A stretch of 43,204 nucleotides of DNA, from IMG/VR virus record IMGVR_UViG_3300031963_000308, positions 1-43,204 of that record; one strand, 5' to 3'. The notes beneath the pieces are model-generated. The model saw nothing but the letters and a program-made list of their open reading frames with translations. It had not been told where the DNA came from and did no database searches. Position 1 is the first letter of the stretch; each line of letters starts with the position of its first letter. Source of the DNA: a virus. The position numbers and the translations under genes are program-made. This document shows positions 17,368 through 24,058 of the stretch, one piece after another.

Positions 17368-18219
17368 ATGGCGATTACATCCACGCGATTATCGCCAGAG
17401 CTGCTAGAGGTGCGCATTCCTTACACCAGCGTCAAGGAACCAGTCACATTCCTGCTAGCGTCTGACATTCACCTAGACAATCCAAAGTGCAACCGTGGAT
17501 TGCTCAAGCAACATTTAGAAGAGTGCAAGTCCATCGGTGGCAAGGCATTGTTCTTTGGTGATGTGATGTGCTTGATGCAAGGCAAGAAAGATCGTCGCGG
17601 CAGCAAAGGCGACATCAGGCCAGAGCACTTAGGCGGCAACTACTTTGATCTGGTTTTTCGTGAGTCAGCGGATTTCCTGAACCCCTACGGCGAGATGATC
17701 CTGATGATGGGTGACGGCAACCACGAAACTGCCGTGCTCAACAATCAAGAGATCGACCCACTAGAAAACGTAGTCCGGCTCATGCGCAACGATGGCGCAG
17801 TCACTGAGCACATGGGCTATCAAGGATTTGTGCGCTTTGTCTTTGAGCGTGAAGGTGGCGGCGTCCGCCGCTGCACGTTGTTCTTCCACCATGGTGCATG
17901 GGGCGGTATTGTCACCAAGGGCACGATGGGCGGCGGGCGCTATGCGCAGATCGCACCTGATGCTGACATCGTATTAAACGGTCACAACCACGAACGCAGC
18001 ATCGTGGCGCATCCGTGCTATCGCATCAGCGATAACGGCAAAGCATGGGTTGAGCAGCGTTGGCACCTGCAGACCGGCACTTACAAGCAAGAGTTTGGTG
18101 GCACTGGCGGATGGGCAGTGGAGCGCATCGTAATGCCAAAATCACTTGGTGGCATCTGGCTTGATTTAACACCACGCGCTCGGGGCGGCGTTGATGTTAC
18201 GTGTCGCCCGACGGTCTAA
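17368..18219 (+). CDS. Calcineurin-like metallophosphoesterase
   Basis: A 283-aa protein with the full metallophosphoesterase motif set: ASDIHLD (Asp33, His35), FFGDVM (Asp65), GDGNHE (115-120), FFHHG (His174/175) and NGHNHE (His206, His208). The family includes nucleases (Mre11/SbcD), cyclic nucleotide phosphodiesterases and protein phosphatases; the substrate cannot be told from sequence. It follows the endolysin after 27 bases and immediately precedes an HNH gene. Lengths and motifs are complete, so it should be active. Confidence 0.88.
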   Translation: MAITSTRLSPELLEVRIPYTSVKEPVTFLLASDIHLDNPKCNRGLLKQHLEECKSIGGKALFFGDVMCLMQGKKDRRGSKGDIRPEHLGGNYFDLVFRESADFLNPYGEMILMMGDGNHETAVLNNQEIDPLENVVRLMRNDGAVTEHMGYQGFVRFVFEREGGGVRRCTLFFHHGAWGGIVTKGTMGGGRYAQIAPDADIVLNGHNHERSIVAHPCYRISDNGKAWVEQRWHLQTGTYKQEFGGTGGWAVERIVMPKSLGGIWLDLTPRARGGVDVTCRPTV

Positions 18220-18537
18220 GTGGATCATTGCATTGATGGCGCAAACCTCGTACCAAAACGCAGTGCAAAACACAAATTCAGACAAGAAATCTTTGGGGCT
18301 TGGCAACATCAATGCGCCTATTGCGGCGAGTCAGCAGACACGTTGGATCACGTCAGACCGCGCCATAAAGGTGGCGCTACGGTAACTGCAAACTTGGTGC
18401 CAGCGTGCCGTAATTGCAACCGCCGCAAAGGCAGTGAAGAATGGCAGCAGTGGTTCAATCGGCAGGATTCTTATCTGCTTGATCGTGAACTTGCGGTGTT
18501 GCGATGGATTCAAGCATCTGATGATAGAACACTTTAG
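18220..18537 (+). CDS. HNH endonuclease
   Basis: A 105-aa protein with a compact HNH/zinc centre: CAYC (Cys32, Cys35), LDHVRP (Asp43, His44), and NLVPACRNCNRRKGS (Asn58, Cys63, Cys66). GTG at 18220 directly follows the previous stop and is the likely start. HNH proteins of this size act in phage DNA packaging (next to terminase) or as free-standing homing nucleases; here it is not near the terminase. It ends overlapping the opposite-strand sigma factor gene by 4 bases, so no room is left for a terminator. Confidence 0.88.
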   Translation: MDHCIDGANLVPKRSAKHKFRQEIFGAWQHQCAYCGESADTLDHVRPRHKGGATVTANLVPACRNCNRRKGSEEWQQWFNRQDSYLLDRELAVLRWIQASDDRTL

Positions 18538-19487
18538 CCTGCCATTCCTGCTGGTGATCCTTGCACATCCCCGCTAGGCATACCCTCCACATATTCCCTA
18601 TCTTTTGTATCGTTGGCGCCAAGTGGGGTGCCTGCCAGCGGATTGCCTATCAGCATACGAAGCCGATTGATGCCGCGCAGCTGCAGTTGGCACATATGGC
18701 CGCGTGAGATGCCCAAACGCTTTTCAAGGTCATTCCACGGCACAGGGTTGCGGCTGTTGCGTGCATAGATAATTTCACGAGTGCGTTCGTCTAGGTATTG
18801 TTCGCAATGATCACGGAGCACCTCAAGCTGCCAGTCGTATTCAACGTCATATTGCTTCTCGTCTGCGATTAGGTCCAAGATGTTAGATGTATCTTCTTGC
18901 GTTGGCTTGTCGAGGCTGGTGACACGGTACGCTTGACGCAATGTGTCAGATATGATTTCTGGCGTCACATCAAGCATTGCAGCAAGCTCTGACATGCTTG
19001 CGGTGCGGCCATGATCCTGCGCAAATAGCTGTGCAGTCTTGTTGATCTTGACCAGCATCTCGTGAATACCAAGCGGCAGCCTGATGATCGGGTCATATTG
19101 CACCAATGCACGGCCAATGGCTTGACGAATCCACCAATAGGCGTAGGTGCTGAACTTGTAGCCGCGGCTGTAATCAAACAGTTCTACAGCACGCGCAAGG
19201 CCGATGTTGCCTTCTTGGATCAGATCAAGCATCTCCAGTGTCTGATTGTTGCGCTTGCTGTACTTGCGGGCTACATGCACCACCAACTGCAGGTTTGACT
19301 GCATAAACCGCTGGCGGGCGCGTTCACCACTGCGCAACTCACGGCGTTCTTGAGTGGTTAAGGGTCTATCAAGATCCTTAAGTTCTTTCCACCTTGCGAC
19401 GCGTCGACCCAGTTGTATCTCTTGTTGCGGTGTTAAAAGTGGATAGCGAGCGATACTGTTTAAGTAGTCGCCAATGGCATCAGACAT
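18534..19487 (-). CDS. RpoD-type sigma factor (cyanobacterial group-2-like)
   Basis: A 317-aa sigma-70 factor with full domains. Region 1.2 is at 5-32 (YLNSIARYPLLTPQQEIQLG). Region 2 is at about 55-130: DLIQEGNIGLARAVELFDY for core binding and -10 recognition, then FSTYAYWWIRQAIGRAL. Region 3 is at about 135-195. Region 4 is at about 220-280 with a helix-turn-helix (WNDLEKRLGISRGHMCQLQ). It lacks the long region 1.1 of housekeeping factors. The arrangement resembles cyanobacterial group-2 sigma factors. It likely binds host RNA polymerase and directs it to phage promoters. It is the last gene of the leftward block and has a C-terminal extension (about 290-317) that is Gly/Pro-rich. Confidence 0.93.
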   Translation of the reverse strand: MSDAIGDYLNSIARYPLLTPQQEIQLGRRVARWKELKDLDRPLTTQERRELRSGERARQRFMQSNLQLVVHVARKYSKRNNQTLEMLDLIQEGNIGLARAVELFDYSRGYKFSTYAYWWIRQAIGRALVQYDPIIRLPLGIHEMLVKINKTAQLFAQDHGRTASMSELAAMLDVTPEIISDTLRQAYRVTSLDKPTQEDTSNILDLIADEKQYDVEYDWQLEVLRDHCEQYLDERTREIIYARNSRNPVPWNDLEKRLGISRGHMCQLQLRGINRLRMLIGNPLAGTPLGANDTKDREYVEGMPSGDVQGSPAGMAG

Positions 19488-19509
19488 GGAGAATCCGTTA
19501 GTTCACACA

Positions 19510-19731
19510 ATGGAAGCACAATTTCATGGCGCTGCCAATGCTGCGCAGTTGCGTGCGTTACATGCTGCAGCAGATTGGGCTGGCCTGTTGGAGTATGCGC
19601 TGCTACTTGCTGAGCAAGAAGCAAGCCAGCGGTCTCAAATCCACTGGCTAGCGCAAGAGGCATCAGCAGCGCTACGCAGCGGTTTGGAGCAATGGCACCT
19701 AGATGCCGCGCGTGAGTTAGGCGGCCACTGA
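19510..19731 (+). CDS. Small helical protein, opposite strand
   Basis: A 73-aa helical protein (start chosen at ATG 19510; in-frame ATGs at 19474 and 19486 are possible but would overlap the sigma gene). The sequence is amphipathic (LEYALLLAEQEASQRSQIHW). It lies divergently 22 bases from the sigma factor start and overlaps the 3' end of the dCTP deaminase by 15 bases. Its composition looks more protein-like than the antisense frame. Function unknown. Confidence 0.55.
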   Translation: MEAQFHGAANAAQLRALHAAADWAGLLEYALLLAEQEASQRSQIHWLAQEASAALRSGLEQWHLDAARELGGH

Positions 19732-20280
19732 GCCCATCACGCTGCCGTGCTGGTTGTAGTGGCCAACCTCGGCGTAGCTGGTGAGAGGCTGCTGGCTCAT
19801 GCGGAAGAACACCATCTGCCCGATCTTTAATCCAGGCCATAGCGGCAGCGGCAGTATCTGGCGACTGTTCTTCAGCTCTAGGGTCAAAACGCTGCCATGC
19901 CAGCCAGGGTCGGCATAGCCGGCGTGCAGGTTTTCGTAGCCTTCGCGTGCGCGGCTGGACTTGAGGAAAAACAAGCCAGCGATATTCTCCGGCATGTTGA
20001 ACACCTCGATGGTCTGAGCAAGGATGAACTGTCCAGGCTTCAACTCGTAGGGATTCTCTGCCGTGCGTCCTGCAATGCTGAGCGGGCGCATGTCTAGGTT
20101 TTCTGCCGACTCGATCATGATCGTGTCACCCAGCCGTAGGTCAAGGCTGGCGGGATTGATCAATGCCTCGTCATAGTTCTGCACCATGCCGCCATTGCAC
20201 AGCGCTTTGATCTCGTAGTCGCAGAGGATGGTCATTGGTTGAGTAGGTGAACTGTCCGGAAATTCCGGAATGTTTGACAC
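19717..20280 (-). CDS. dcd: dCTP deaminase (possibly bifunctional dCTP deaminase/dUTPase)
   Basis: A 187-aa protein from the GTG at 20280; an ATG at 20235 gives 172 aa and matches the usual family start (ILCDYEIKAL). Family motifs are present: INPASLDLRLG at 41-51, LKSSRAREGY at 106-115, HAGYADPGWHGS at 119-130, and catalytic Glu135 in TLELKN. The enzyme makes dUTP from dCTP, or dUMP directly if bifunctional, feeding dTMP synthesis. No thymidylate synthase gene is seen, so it would supply the host enzyme. Palindromic DNA lies between the two possible starts. Confidence 0.92.
   Translation of the reverse strand: MSNIPEFPDSSPTQPMTILCDYEIKALCNGGMVQNYDEALINPASLDLRLGDTIMIESAENLDMRPLSIAGRTAENPYELKPGQFILAQTIEVFNMPENIAGLFFLKSSRAREGYENLHAGYADPGWHGSVLTLELKNSRQILPLPLWPGLKIGQMVFFRMSQQPLTSYAEVGHYNQHGSVMGSVAA
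20255..20269. promoter_or_regulatory. 15-bp palindrome near dcd start, possible operator
   Basis: TCCGGAAATTCCGGA: two 7-base arms with a single central A. It lies just upstream of the in-frame ATG at 20235 and inside the longer GTG reading of the dcd gene. A perfect palindrome of this kind is typical of a dimeric repressor or activator site. No protein is assigned. Confidence 0.4.
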
Positions 20281-20308
20281 GTTCGGGCAACGTGTAAGTA
20301 CGGCTTAC
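20277..20308. repeat. Tandem stem-loops before dcd
   Basis: Two adjoining inverted repeats: ACACGTT-CGGGC-AACGTGT (20277-20295) and GTAAG-TACGG-CTTAC (20294-20308). They occupy the 40-base gap between dcd and the gene upstream of it. They could act as an RNA processing or attenuation site, or as operators. There is no T-run after them on the minus strand, so they are not a standard terminator. Confidence 0.4.
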
Positions 20309-20320
20309 AAGTTGATCGGA

Positions 20321-20653
20321 CTAATCGGGCAGGGATTCAAGAGCGCGGCGGATGATGTCGATGTTGCATGTGCCCATACCTTCAAAGACGCCTACTTCTT
20401 CCAGCGCCTGCTCCTTCAAGCTCGGCGGCTTGGGGCGGCGGTGGCGGCGAAGCTTATCGGCACAGTCGGTTGAGTAAACCGTTGCATCAAACTCACAGCA
20501 CGCCTCCAGCTCCTGGTCGGCACCCCAGCGGGAGGCCTGGCGCGCGATGAATAGCTCATACACCCACAACTCATCCGAGTGCTGAATCGGGCTTGAGATA
20601 GCCCACTGCTTTACCAGCTCAGGCGGCGGAGTAATCGGGTGTTCTTGAGTCAT
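20321..20653 (-). CDS. Conserved phage hypothetical protein
   Basis: A 110-aa protein (MTQEHPITPPPELVKQW). It has a helical middle with Trp residues (DELWVYELFIARQASRWGAD) and a basic, Pro-containing segment (RRHRRPKPPSLKEQALE). Proteins with this N-terminus and the PPSLKEQAL motif occur in phages of cyanobacteria and related phages as far as I recall, with no known role. Overlaps the upstream gene by 4 bases, so it is part of the leftward operon. Confidence 0.62.
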   Translation of the reverse strand: MTQEHPITPPPELVKQWAISSPIQHSDELWVYELFIARQASRWGADQELEACCEFDATVYSTDCADKLRRHRRPKPPSLKEQALEEVGVFEGMGTCNIDIIRRALESLPD

Positions 20654-20841
20654 ACCTGTTGCTCAGCGTTCTTCCAGCGTTTGCGGTTTACGATGTCGCT
20701 CACGTGCGCTATGGAGATGCCATAGGTGATGGCAATGCTCAGCATGGTCTCGCCGCCAGCTGCACGTTGGCGGATGTCAATAGCGTTCTGCGGCGTCAGC
20801 ACCGCAGTGCCTGGGATGTGGCCAGCTCTAAACCTGCTCAT
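20650..20841 (-). CDS. Small helix-turn-helix protein
   Basis: A 63-aa protein; ATG at 20841 is chosen because upstream residues lie over the gene before it. The sequence IRQRAAGGETMLSIAITYG followed by SIAHVSDIVNRKRW is a resolvase-type helix-turn-helix, close to the DNA-binding tails of HNH and homing nucleases. No nuclease domain is present, so it is probably a small DNA-binding regulator or a remnant of a homing enzyme. Overlaps the upstream gene by 14 bases. Confidence 0.65.
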   Translation of the reverse strand: MSRFRAGHIPGTAVLTPQNAIDIRQRAAGGETMLSIAITYGISIAHVSDIVNRKRWKNAEQQV

Positions 20842-21049
20842 GATGCAATAGCAAACGACGCATGTACCAGTCAGCTTTGCCGTAGTCTTCATCGGCATTG
20901 CCCTTGTGCTCGGCACGCCACAGGTACTTGATCACATTGCCCTTGCAGTAGGCGCTGAATCCAGTATCACCAAGCGCTGACTTGATGGCTTGAATGCACT
21001 CAATGTCGCCGTGCTTGTAATGCGGCGGGTGGTTAATTAGGTCGCTCAT
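20828..21049 (-). CDS. DUF3310 family protein
   Basis: A 73-aa protein with the DUF3310 signature: HPPHYKHGDIECIQAIKSAL, then CKGNVIKYLWRAEHKG and DYGKADWYMRRLL. The family is common in phages among replication and nucleotide metabolism genes; it is sometimes called nucleotide-kinase-like, but the biochemical role is not firmly known. It overlaps both neighbours (17 bases upstream, 14 downstream). Confidence 0.88.
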   Translation of the reverse strand: MSDLINHPPHYKHGDIECIQAIKSALGDTGFSAYCKGNVIKYLWRAEHKGNADEDYGKADWYMRRLLLHHEQV

Positions 21050-21185
21050 CTTGCATCAGCTCCAAGAGTTCAAGAATGTGCGCGGCAAACGCCACGTGTG
21101 TCATGACTGCATGGGTGCCGGGAGGGCGCCCGTAGGACGCCTCCCACCACTCCTTGAATGCAATATCAAGTGTGGTTTGATTCAT
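21033..21185 (-). CDS. Small acidic protein
   Basis: A 50-aa protein (MNQTTLDIAFKEWWEASYGR, ending HILELLELMQDERPN). The ATG at 21185 overlaps the stop of the SSB gene (TGATG), and the stop overlaps the DUF3310 start. It fills an otherwise empty gap in a tightly packed operon, so it is probably real. No family recognised. It has a Trp-rich first half and a leucine-rich helix at the end. Confidence 0.62.
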   Translation of the reverse strand: MNQTTLDIAFKEWWEASYGRPPGTHAVMTHVAFAAHILELLELMQDERPN

Positions 21186-21535
21186 CAGAACACAGGCTCC
21201 TCGCTGGTGGTTGCTGCGCCGCGTGGCATGAATTCAAAGCGCTGGATGCTGAGCACATGCTTGCTGCGCTTGGCACCGGTTTCTTTGTCATTCCATTCTT
21301 GGCGACGCACGGCTCCGGTCACAAGGATGCTGTCGCCTTTTTTGAGCTTATCGACGATCAGCTCAGCGGACTTACCCCAGATCTCGCAGTCGATGGCGTT
21401 ATTGATCCAGTTGCCGTCTTTGTCTTTACCCTCCTGGATACCACCTGCGAAGTTGGCAACCATGGTGCCAGATTCGAAGGCACGCAGTTGCAGGTCGGTG
21501 ATGATGCGAACGATGCCGGTTGCGTAAAGGCTCAT
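21185..21535 (-). CDS. ssb: Single-stranded DNA-binding protein
   Basis: A 116-aa SSB OB-fold (YATGIVRIITDLQLR; WINNAIDCEIWGKSAELI; KGDSILVTGAVRRQEW). It coats single-stranded DNA during replication and recombination. It is shorter than bacterial SSB (about 150-180 aa) because it lacks the long linker, yet it ends in SEEPVF, similar to the acidic tip that recruits partner proteins in bacterial SSB. It sits two genes after the annealing protein in the recombination operon. Confidence 0.93.
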   Translation of the reverse strand: MSLYATGIVRIITDLQLRAFESGTMVANFAGGIQEGKDKDGNWINNAIDCEIWGKSAELIVDKLKKGDSILVTGAVRRQEWNDKETGAKRSKHVLSIQRFEFMPRGAATTSEEPVF

Positions 21536-21536
21536 G

Positions 21537-21746
21537 TCAGTTCAGTGGTGTGATGCCATTGGCTTCCTCAAAAGCCAAGACTTGAGCAAGGGGATAACGG
21601 ACGCGTGGTGTGCCGGCTGGCAAGCCAATGCGTGATGCGGTGACATAGGCAGGGCCAATGCCGCGTGCACGTTGGTTTTTGATAGCTGCTGGCTTCAGCC
21701 CCCAACGTGCAGCCAGTTCATCAGTGGTCAGGAATGGCTCAGTCAT
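21537..21746 (-). CDS. Excisionase/MerR-like helix-turn-helix protein
   Basis: A 69-aa protein; start ATG 21746 overlaps the end of the bet-like gene by 8 bases. LTTDELAARWGLKPAAIKNQ is a winged-helix/MerR-type DNA-binding segment, followed by a basic region and a RVRYPLAQVLAFEEANG tail typical of small phage DNA-binding proteins often annotated as excisionase-like. There is no integrase, so it is more likely a transcription regulator. Confidence 0.68.
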   Translation of the reverse strand: MTEPFLTTDELAARWGLKPAAIKNQRARGIGPAYVTASRIGLPAGTPRVRYPLAQVLAFEEANGITPLN

Positions 21747-22497
21747 CAGCAAATGGATCCTCCGATGGCGTGTCGGATAGCACCGCCTCGCGCTCTACGG
21801 CAAGGCGCAGCAGCTCGTCGTTCTGTTCGTCGCTTAGCTCAGGCTTGCGCTTATCCATGCGTGCTACCACCTCCTGCAGCTTGGCCAGTGTGTCGGCTTT
21901 GGCGATTGCAGCCTTGCCGGCTTGGAACAGCTTGGCATCGCCTGCGGGTAGTGCTGGCGCAGCAGTGGTAACCGTCACCGGCTCCACCTCGGCCTGCTGC
22001 ATCTCATCAGTGCTGTAGACGCCGGACATGTCAGCGGGAAACGCCTTACGCAATGCCAGCGCCTCAGAGCATTTGGCAATCATCGCGGCACCCATCTTGG
22101 ACCAGAGCCCTTGGCCGGCGTTGTAGTCAGCAAAGCGTGCAACGCCAACAAAGGGATGCTGGCTGCCCTTGCGATGGATGATGGTCTTGGCCGCGGCAGG
22201 TGGCTTGCTGCCAAGCCATACGTCAGCCCATACGCCGTCGTCACCGCACCAGTAGGTTTCGCTGCCGTCCAGTTGGCCGGTGCGCTCGGCAATGGCACGC
22301 AAGCCGTCGATGCCGGCTTGGATGGTCATCTTGCCGCCACGCTTGATGGCGTAGATCTGCTTGCTGAATGGATCCAGCCCAGTGCGCTGGCAGGCGTAGG
22401 CAAACAGGCGCAACTCGTCATTGCTGCAGCCAGGCGCAATGGTGGTTGAGATCAGCTGCGTTTGCTCTGGCGTCCAGAGCGTGATGCTAGAAGTCAT
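21739..22497 (-). CDS. Single-strand annealing protein (Bet/RecT family)
   Basis: A 252-aa recombinase. Residues about 8-165 fit the Bet domain: NDELRLFAYACQRTGLDPF, then QIYAIKRGGKMTIQAGIDGL, and MIAKCSEALALRKAFP. It anneals complementary strands, usually after the exonuclease that lies directly upstream. The C-terminal third (about 170-252) is Ala/Glu-rich and variable, as in other Bet proteins. It overlaps the exonuclease gene by 11 bases. Confidence 0.93.
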   Translation of the reverse strand: MTSSITLWTPEQTQLISTTIAPGCSNDELRLFAYACQRTGLDPFSKQIYAIKRGGKMTIQAGIDGLRAIAERTGQLDGSETYWCGDDGVWADVWLGSKPPAAAKTIIHRKGSQHPFVGVARFADYNAGQGLWSKMGAAMIAKCSEALALRKAFPADMSGVYSTDEMQQAEVEPVTVTTAAPALPAGDAKLFQAGKAAIAKADTLAKLQEVVARMDKRKPELSDEQNDELLRLAVEREAVLSDTPSEDPFADD

Positions 22498-23278
22498 CGG
22501 ATGTGATGGTTGGGTTGGCAGTTAATGCCCATGAAGGCAGGCTGAGCGCTTGGCACGTGTCGCCGTAACCGGGCCACTCCTTGGCGGCCTGGCAGTCGGC
22601 GATCACGCGCATGTCACGTTGCCGCAGCTCATCACCAGCAGCCATGGCCGCGGCGTCAAGCTCGTAGACCGCAACCGCGTACGGAGCAGTCTTCTCAACG
22701 GCAATGAACACAAACCGCTCAGCACCGTGCAAGCCGGCTAGGTAATGGCTCGCTTGCACATGGTAGCGGAAGGTAGCCACGCTGCGGGCAAAGCCGGCGG
22801 GGCTGGCGTCCGTGGTGGTCTTGAGATCTACCACAGTGCTGCCGGCGTACCAGTCAGGGCGGCACTTGCACCGCAGCCCAGTGGCGGCGTCACCCCACCA
22901 GAAGGACTGCTCAGCCTTGCCATGGGCAAGCAGTGCTGCTGCTGCAGGGTGCTGCCTGACGGCATTGTTCATGGCAATCGCCAGCGACCAATCTGCATCA
23001 GTCACGGCTTCAATGTCACGCGCTGCAAGCTCTGCCGCTTGCTCCTTGCCGGCTTTGGTGTTGCGTGGACCGCAGACGCCGTAGCGCTGCAGCAGCTCAT
23101 CGGGCTCCAGTACAGCGCAATGCACCAAGCTGCCAAGTCGCATTGCAGCAGTCGGTTCGGGTGCGCTGCGCTTGGGGTCGAGGTAGCGGCTCCAGTAGTG
23201 GTAGGGCGACTTAGCCACTGCGTGCAGGTGACTAGCGCTGACGGCTGGGTCGGCGTGGTAGTCGGCGTTGCTGGTCAT
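22487..23278 (-). CDS. RecE-like exonuclease (PDDEXK nuclease)
   Basis: A 263-aa nuclease. It opens with the ADYHADPAVSASHLHAVAKS segment typical of phage exonuclease VIII/RecE-like proteins. The catalytic core is His53, Glu123, Asp142 (CRPDWY), Asp151 and Lys153 (VVDLKTT), then QASHYLAG at 175-182. It resects double-stranded ends to give single strands for the Bet/RecT protein encoded next. It overlaps its neighbours by 4 and 11 bases. Confidence 0.9.
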   Translation of the reverse strand: MTSNADYHADPAVSASHLHAVAKSPYHYWSRYLDPKRSAPEPTAAMRLGSLVHCAVLEPDELLQRYGVCGPRNTKAGKEQAAELAARDIEAVTDADWSLAIAMNNAVRQHPAAAALLAHGKAEQSFWWGDAATGLRCKCRPDWYAGSTVVDLKTTTDASPAGFARSVATFRYHVQASHYLAGLHGAERFVFIAVEKTAPYAVAVYELDAAAMAAGDELRQRDMRVIADCQAAKEWPGYGDTCQALSLPSWALTANPTITSDDF

Positions 23279-23475
23279 ACCGCTGCTCCACTGCGCAGCT
23301 GGCGGTGCATCCGGCTGGCGGTGCCGTACGTGGCGACCATCTCGGGGAACGCATCCAGCAGGCGGCGCTTGTTGCCGGGATCGGCCTTGATGCCAGCGGC
23401 AGCTAGCGCTTGGAAGAATCCACCGCCGTGCTGGTAGGCGGTGGCAAATGTCCAGTAGATGTCTGATTCAGTCAT
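23275..23475 (-). CDS. Small conserved phage protein
   Basis: A 66-aa protein (MTESDIYWTFATAYQHGGGF) with a helical second half (NKRRLLDAFPEMVATYG) and a basic C-terminus. It ends overlapping the exonuclease start by 4 bases. I recognise no family; its operon position suggests a recombination or replication accessory role. Confidence 0.6.
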   Translation of the reverse strand: MTESDIYWTFATAYQHGGGFFQALAAAGIKADPGNKRRLLDAFPEMVATYGTASRMHRQLRSGAAV

Positions 23476-23597
23476 GGCTTGAGTTGCTCTTGGCAGGCGT
23501 GATGGCTGTAGGCGGGTTGCTGGCGGCCGGTGTCGTAGGCCATCGCCCAGACACCGAAGATGATTGCCAGCACGGCAAAGCGGTTCAGGTTGTTCAT
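23472..23597 (-). CDS. Tiny membrane protein
   Basis: A 41-aa protein with one N-terminal membrane segment (LNRFAVLAIIFGVWAMAYD) and a polar tail (HHACQEQLKP). ATG at 23597 overlaps the upstream stop and the TGA overlaps the downstream start, so it fits the operon exactly. It could be a spacer peptide, a membrane regulator or an anti-defence factor; nothing in the sequence decides. Confidence 0.55.
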   Translation of the reverse strand: MNNLNRFAVLAIIFGVWAMAYDTGRQQPAYSHHACQEQLKP

Positions 23598-23776
23598 GCC
23601 AGTGCCCTCCGCACTGCGTAACGACTGATGTTCATGTGATCGGCAATGCGTCGCTGGCTCCAGCCGTAGCTGCGGCGTAGGCGGCGTGCGCGTTGCTCAG
23701 TGCTCTCGGTTGCCCAGAGCAGGATCAGGACTGGCAGTAGGAGCAGTGCCAGCAATAGAGCAAGTGTTGTGGTCAT
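23594..23776 (-). CDS. Membrane-anchored helix-turn-helix protein
   Basis: A 60-aa protein; ATG 23776 is chosen because it gives an N-terminal membrane segment (TTTLALLLALLLLPVLILLW) at residues 2-21. The rest is a basic helix-turn-helix (RRLRRSYGWSQRRIADHMNI, then SRYAVRRALA), like a resolvase-type DNA-binding end. A DNA-binding domain tied to the membrane is unusual; it may tether phage DNA to the membrane or act as a membrane-bound regulator. Stop overlaps the next start by 4 bases. Confidence 0.6.
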   Translation of the reverse strand: MTTTLALLLALLLLPVLILLWATESTEQRARRLRRSYGWSQRRIADHMNISRYAVRRALA

Positions 23777-23835
23777 GGTTGGGGTCGCAATGTGTGGTTG
23801 CCGGATTGGGAGCGGCTCCGTCGGGCCGCGTGGGG

Positions 23836-23982
23836 TCAGGCGGGTTGCAGGGCTTCCCACACTTCGCCGGCCAATCGCTTGTAAGCGCCTTCGCCGATCA
23901 CGGCATCAAAGGCTTGCTCAATGGTTTTACCCTTGGCAACTTCGGCAAGGATGAAAGCGGAGATGGCTTGAGTTTTAGTCAT
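23836..23982 (-). CDS. Small hypothetical protein
   Basis: A 48-aa protein (MTKTQAISAFILAEVAKGKT, IEQAFDAVIGEGAYKRLAGE, VWEALQPA) with helix-rich, soluble composition. ATG 23982; stop TGA at 23836-23838. A candidate promoter lies 43-70 bases upstream. No family recognised. Confidence 0.6.
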   Translation of the reverse strand: MTKTQAISAFILAEVAKGKTIEQAFDAVIGEGAYKRLAGEVWEALQPA

Positions 23983-24024
23983 GGTTTTCGGGTTGGGGTG
24001 GAAGCTCTCGCCTCCTGTCCCCGT

Positions 24025-24052
24025 ATCCTACACCATGCGCCGCCGTGGTCAA
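24025..24052 (-). promoter_or_regulatory. Candidate sigma-70-type promoter, leftward
   Basis: On the minus strand: TTGACC, a 16-base spacer ending ATGGTG, then TAGGAT. The -35 has 5 of 6 consensus matches and the -10 has 4 of 6. It would drive the 23982 gene and those downstream. The whole 28-base element resembles another at 24512-24539 at 19 of 28 positions, which suggests a shared phage promoter motif. Judged by eye only. Confidence 0.4.
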
Positions 24053-24058
24053 CCCAGC

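Noticed and set aside
19460-19840. 126-codon minus-strand frame
   Set aside because: Overlaps three better-supported genes and lacks protein-like composition.
21051-21527. 158-codon plus-strand frame
   Set aside because: Antisense to SSB and the 50-aa gene; low-complexity residues without pattern.
22745-23437. 230-codon frame on the plus strand
   Set aside because: Antisense to the RecE-like exonuclease and its neighbour, both of which are supported by motifs.
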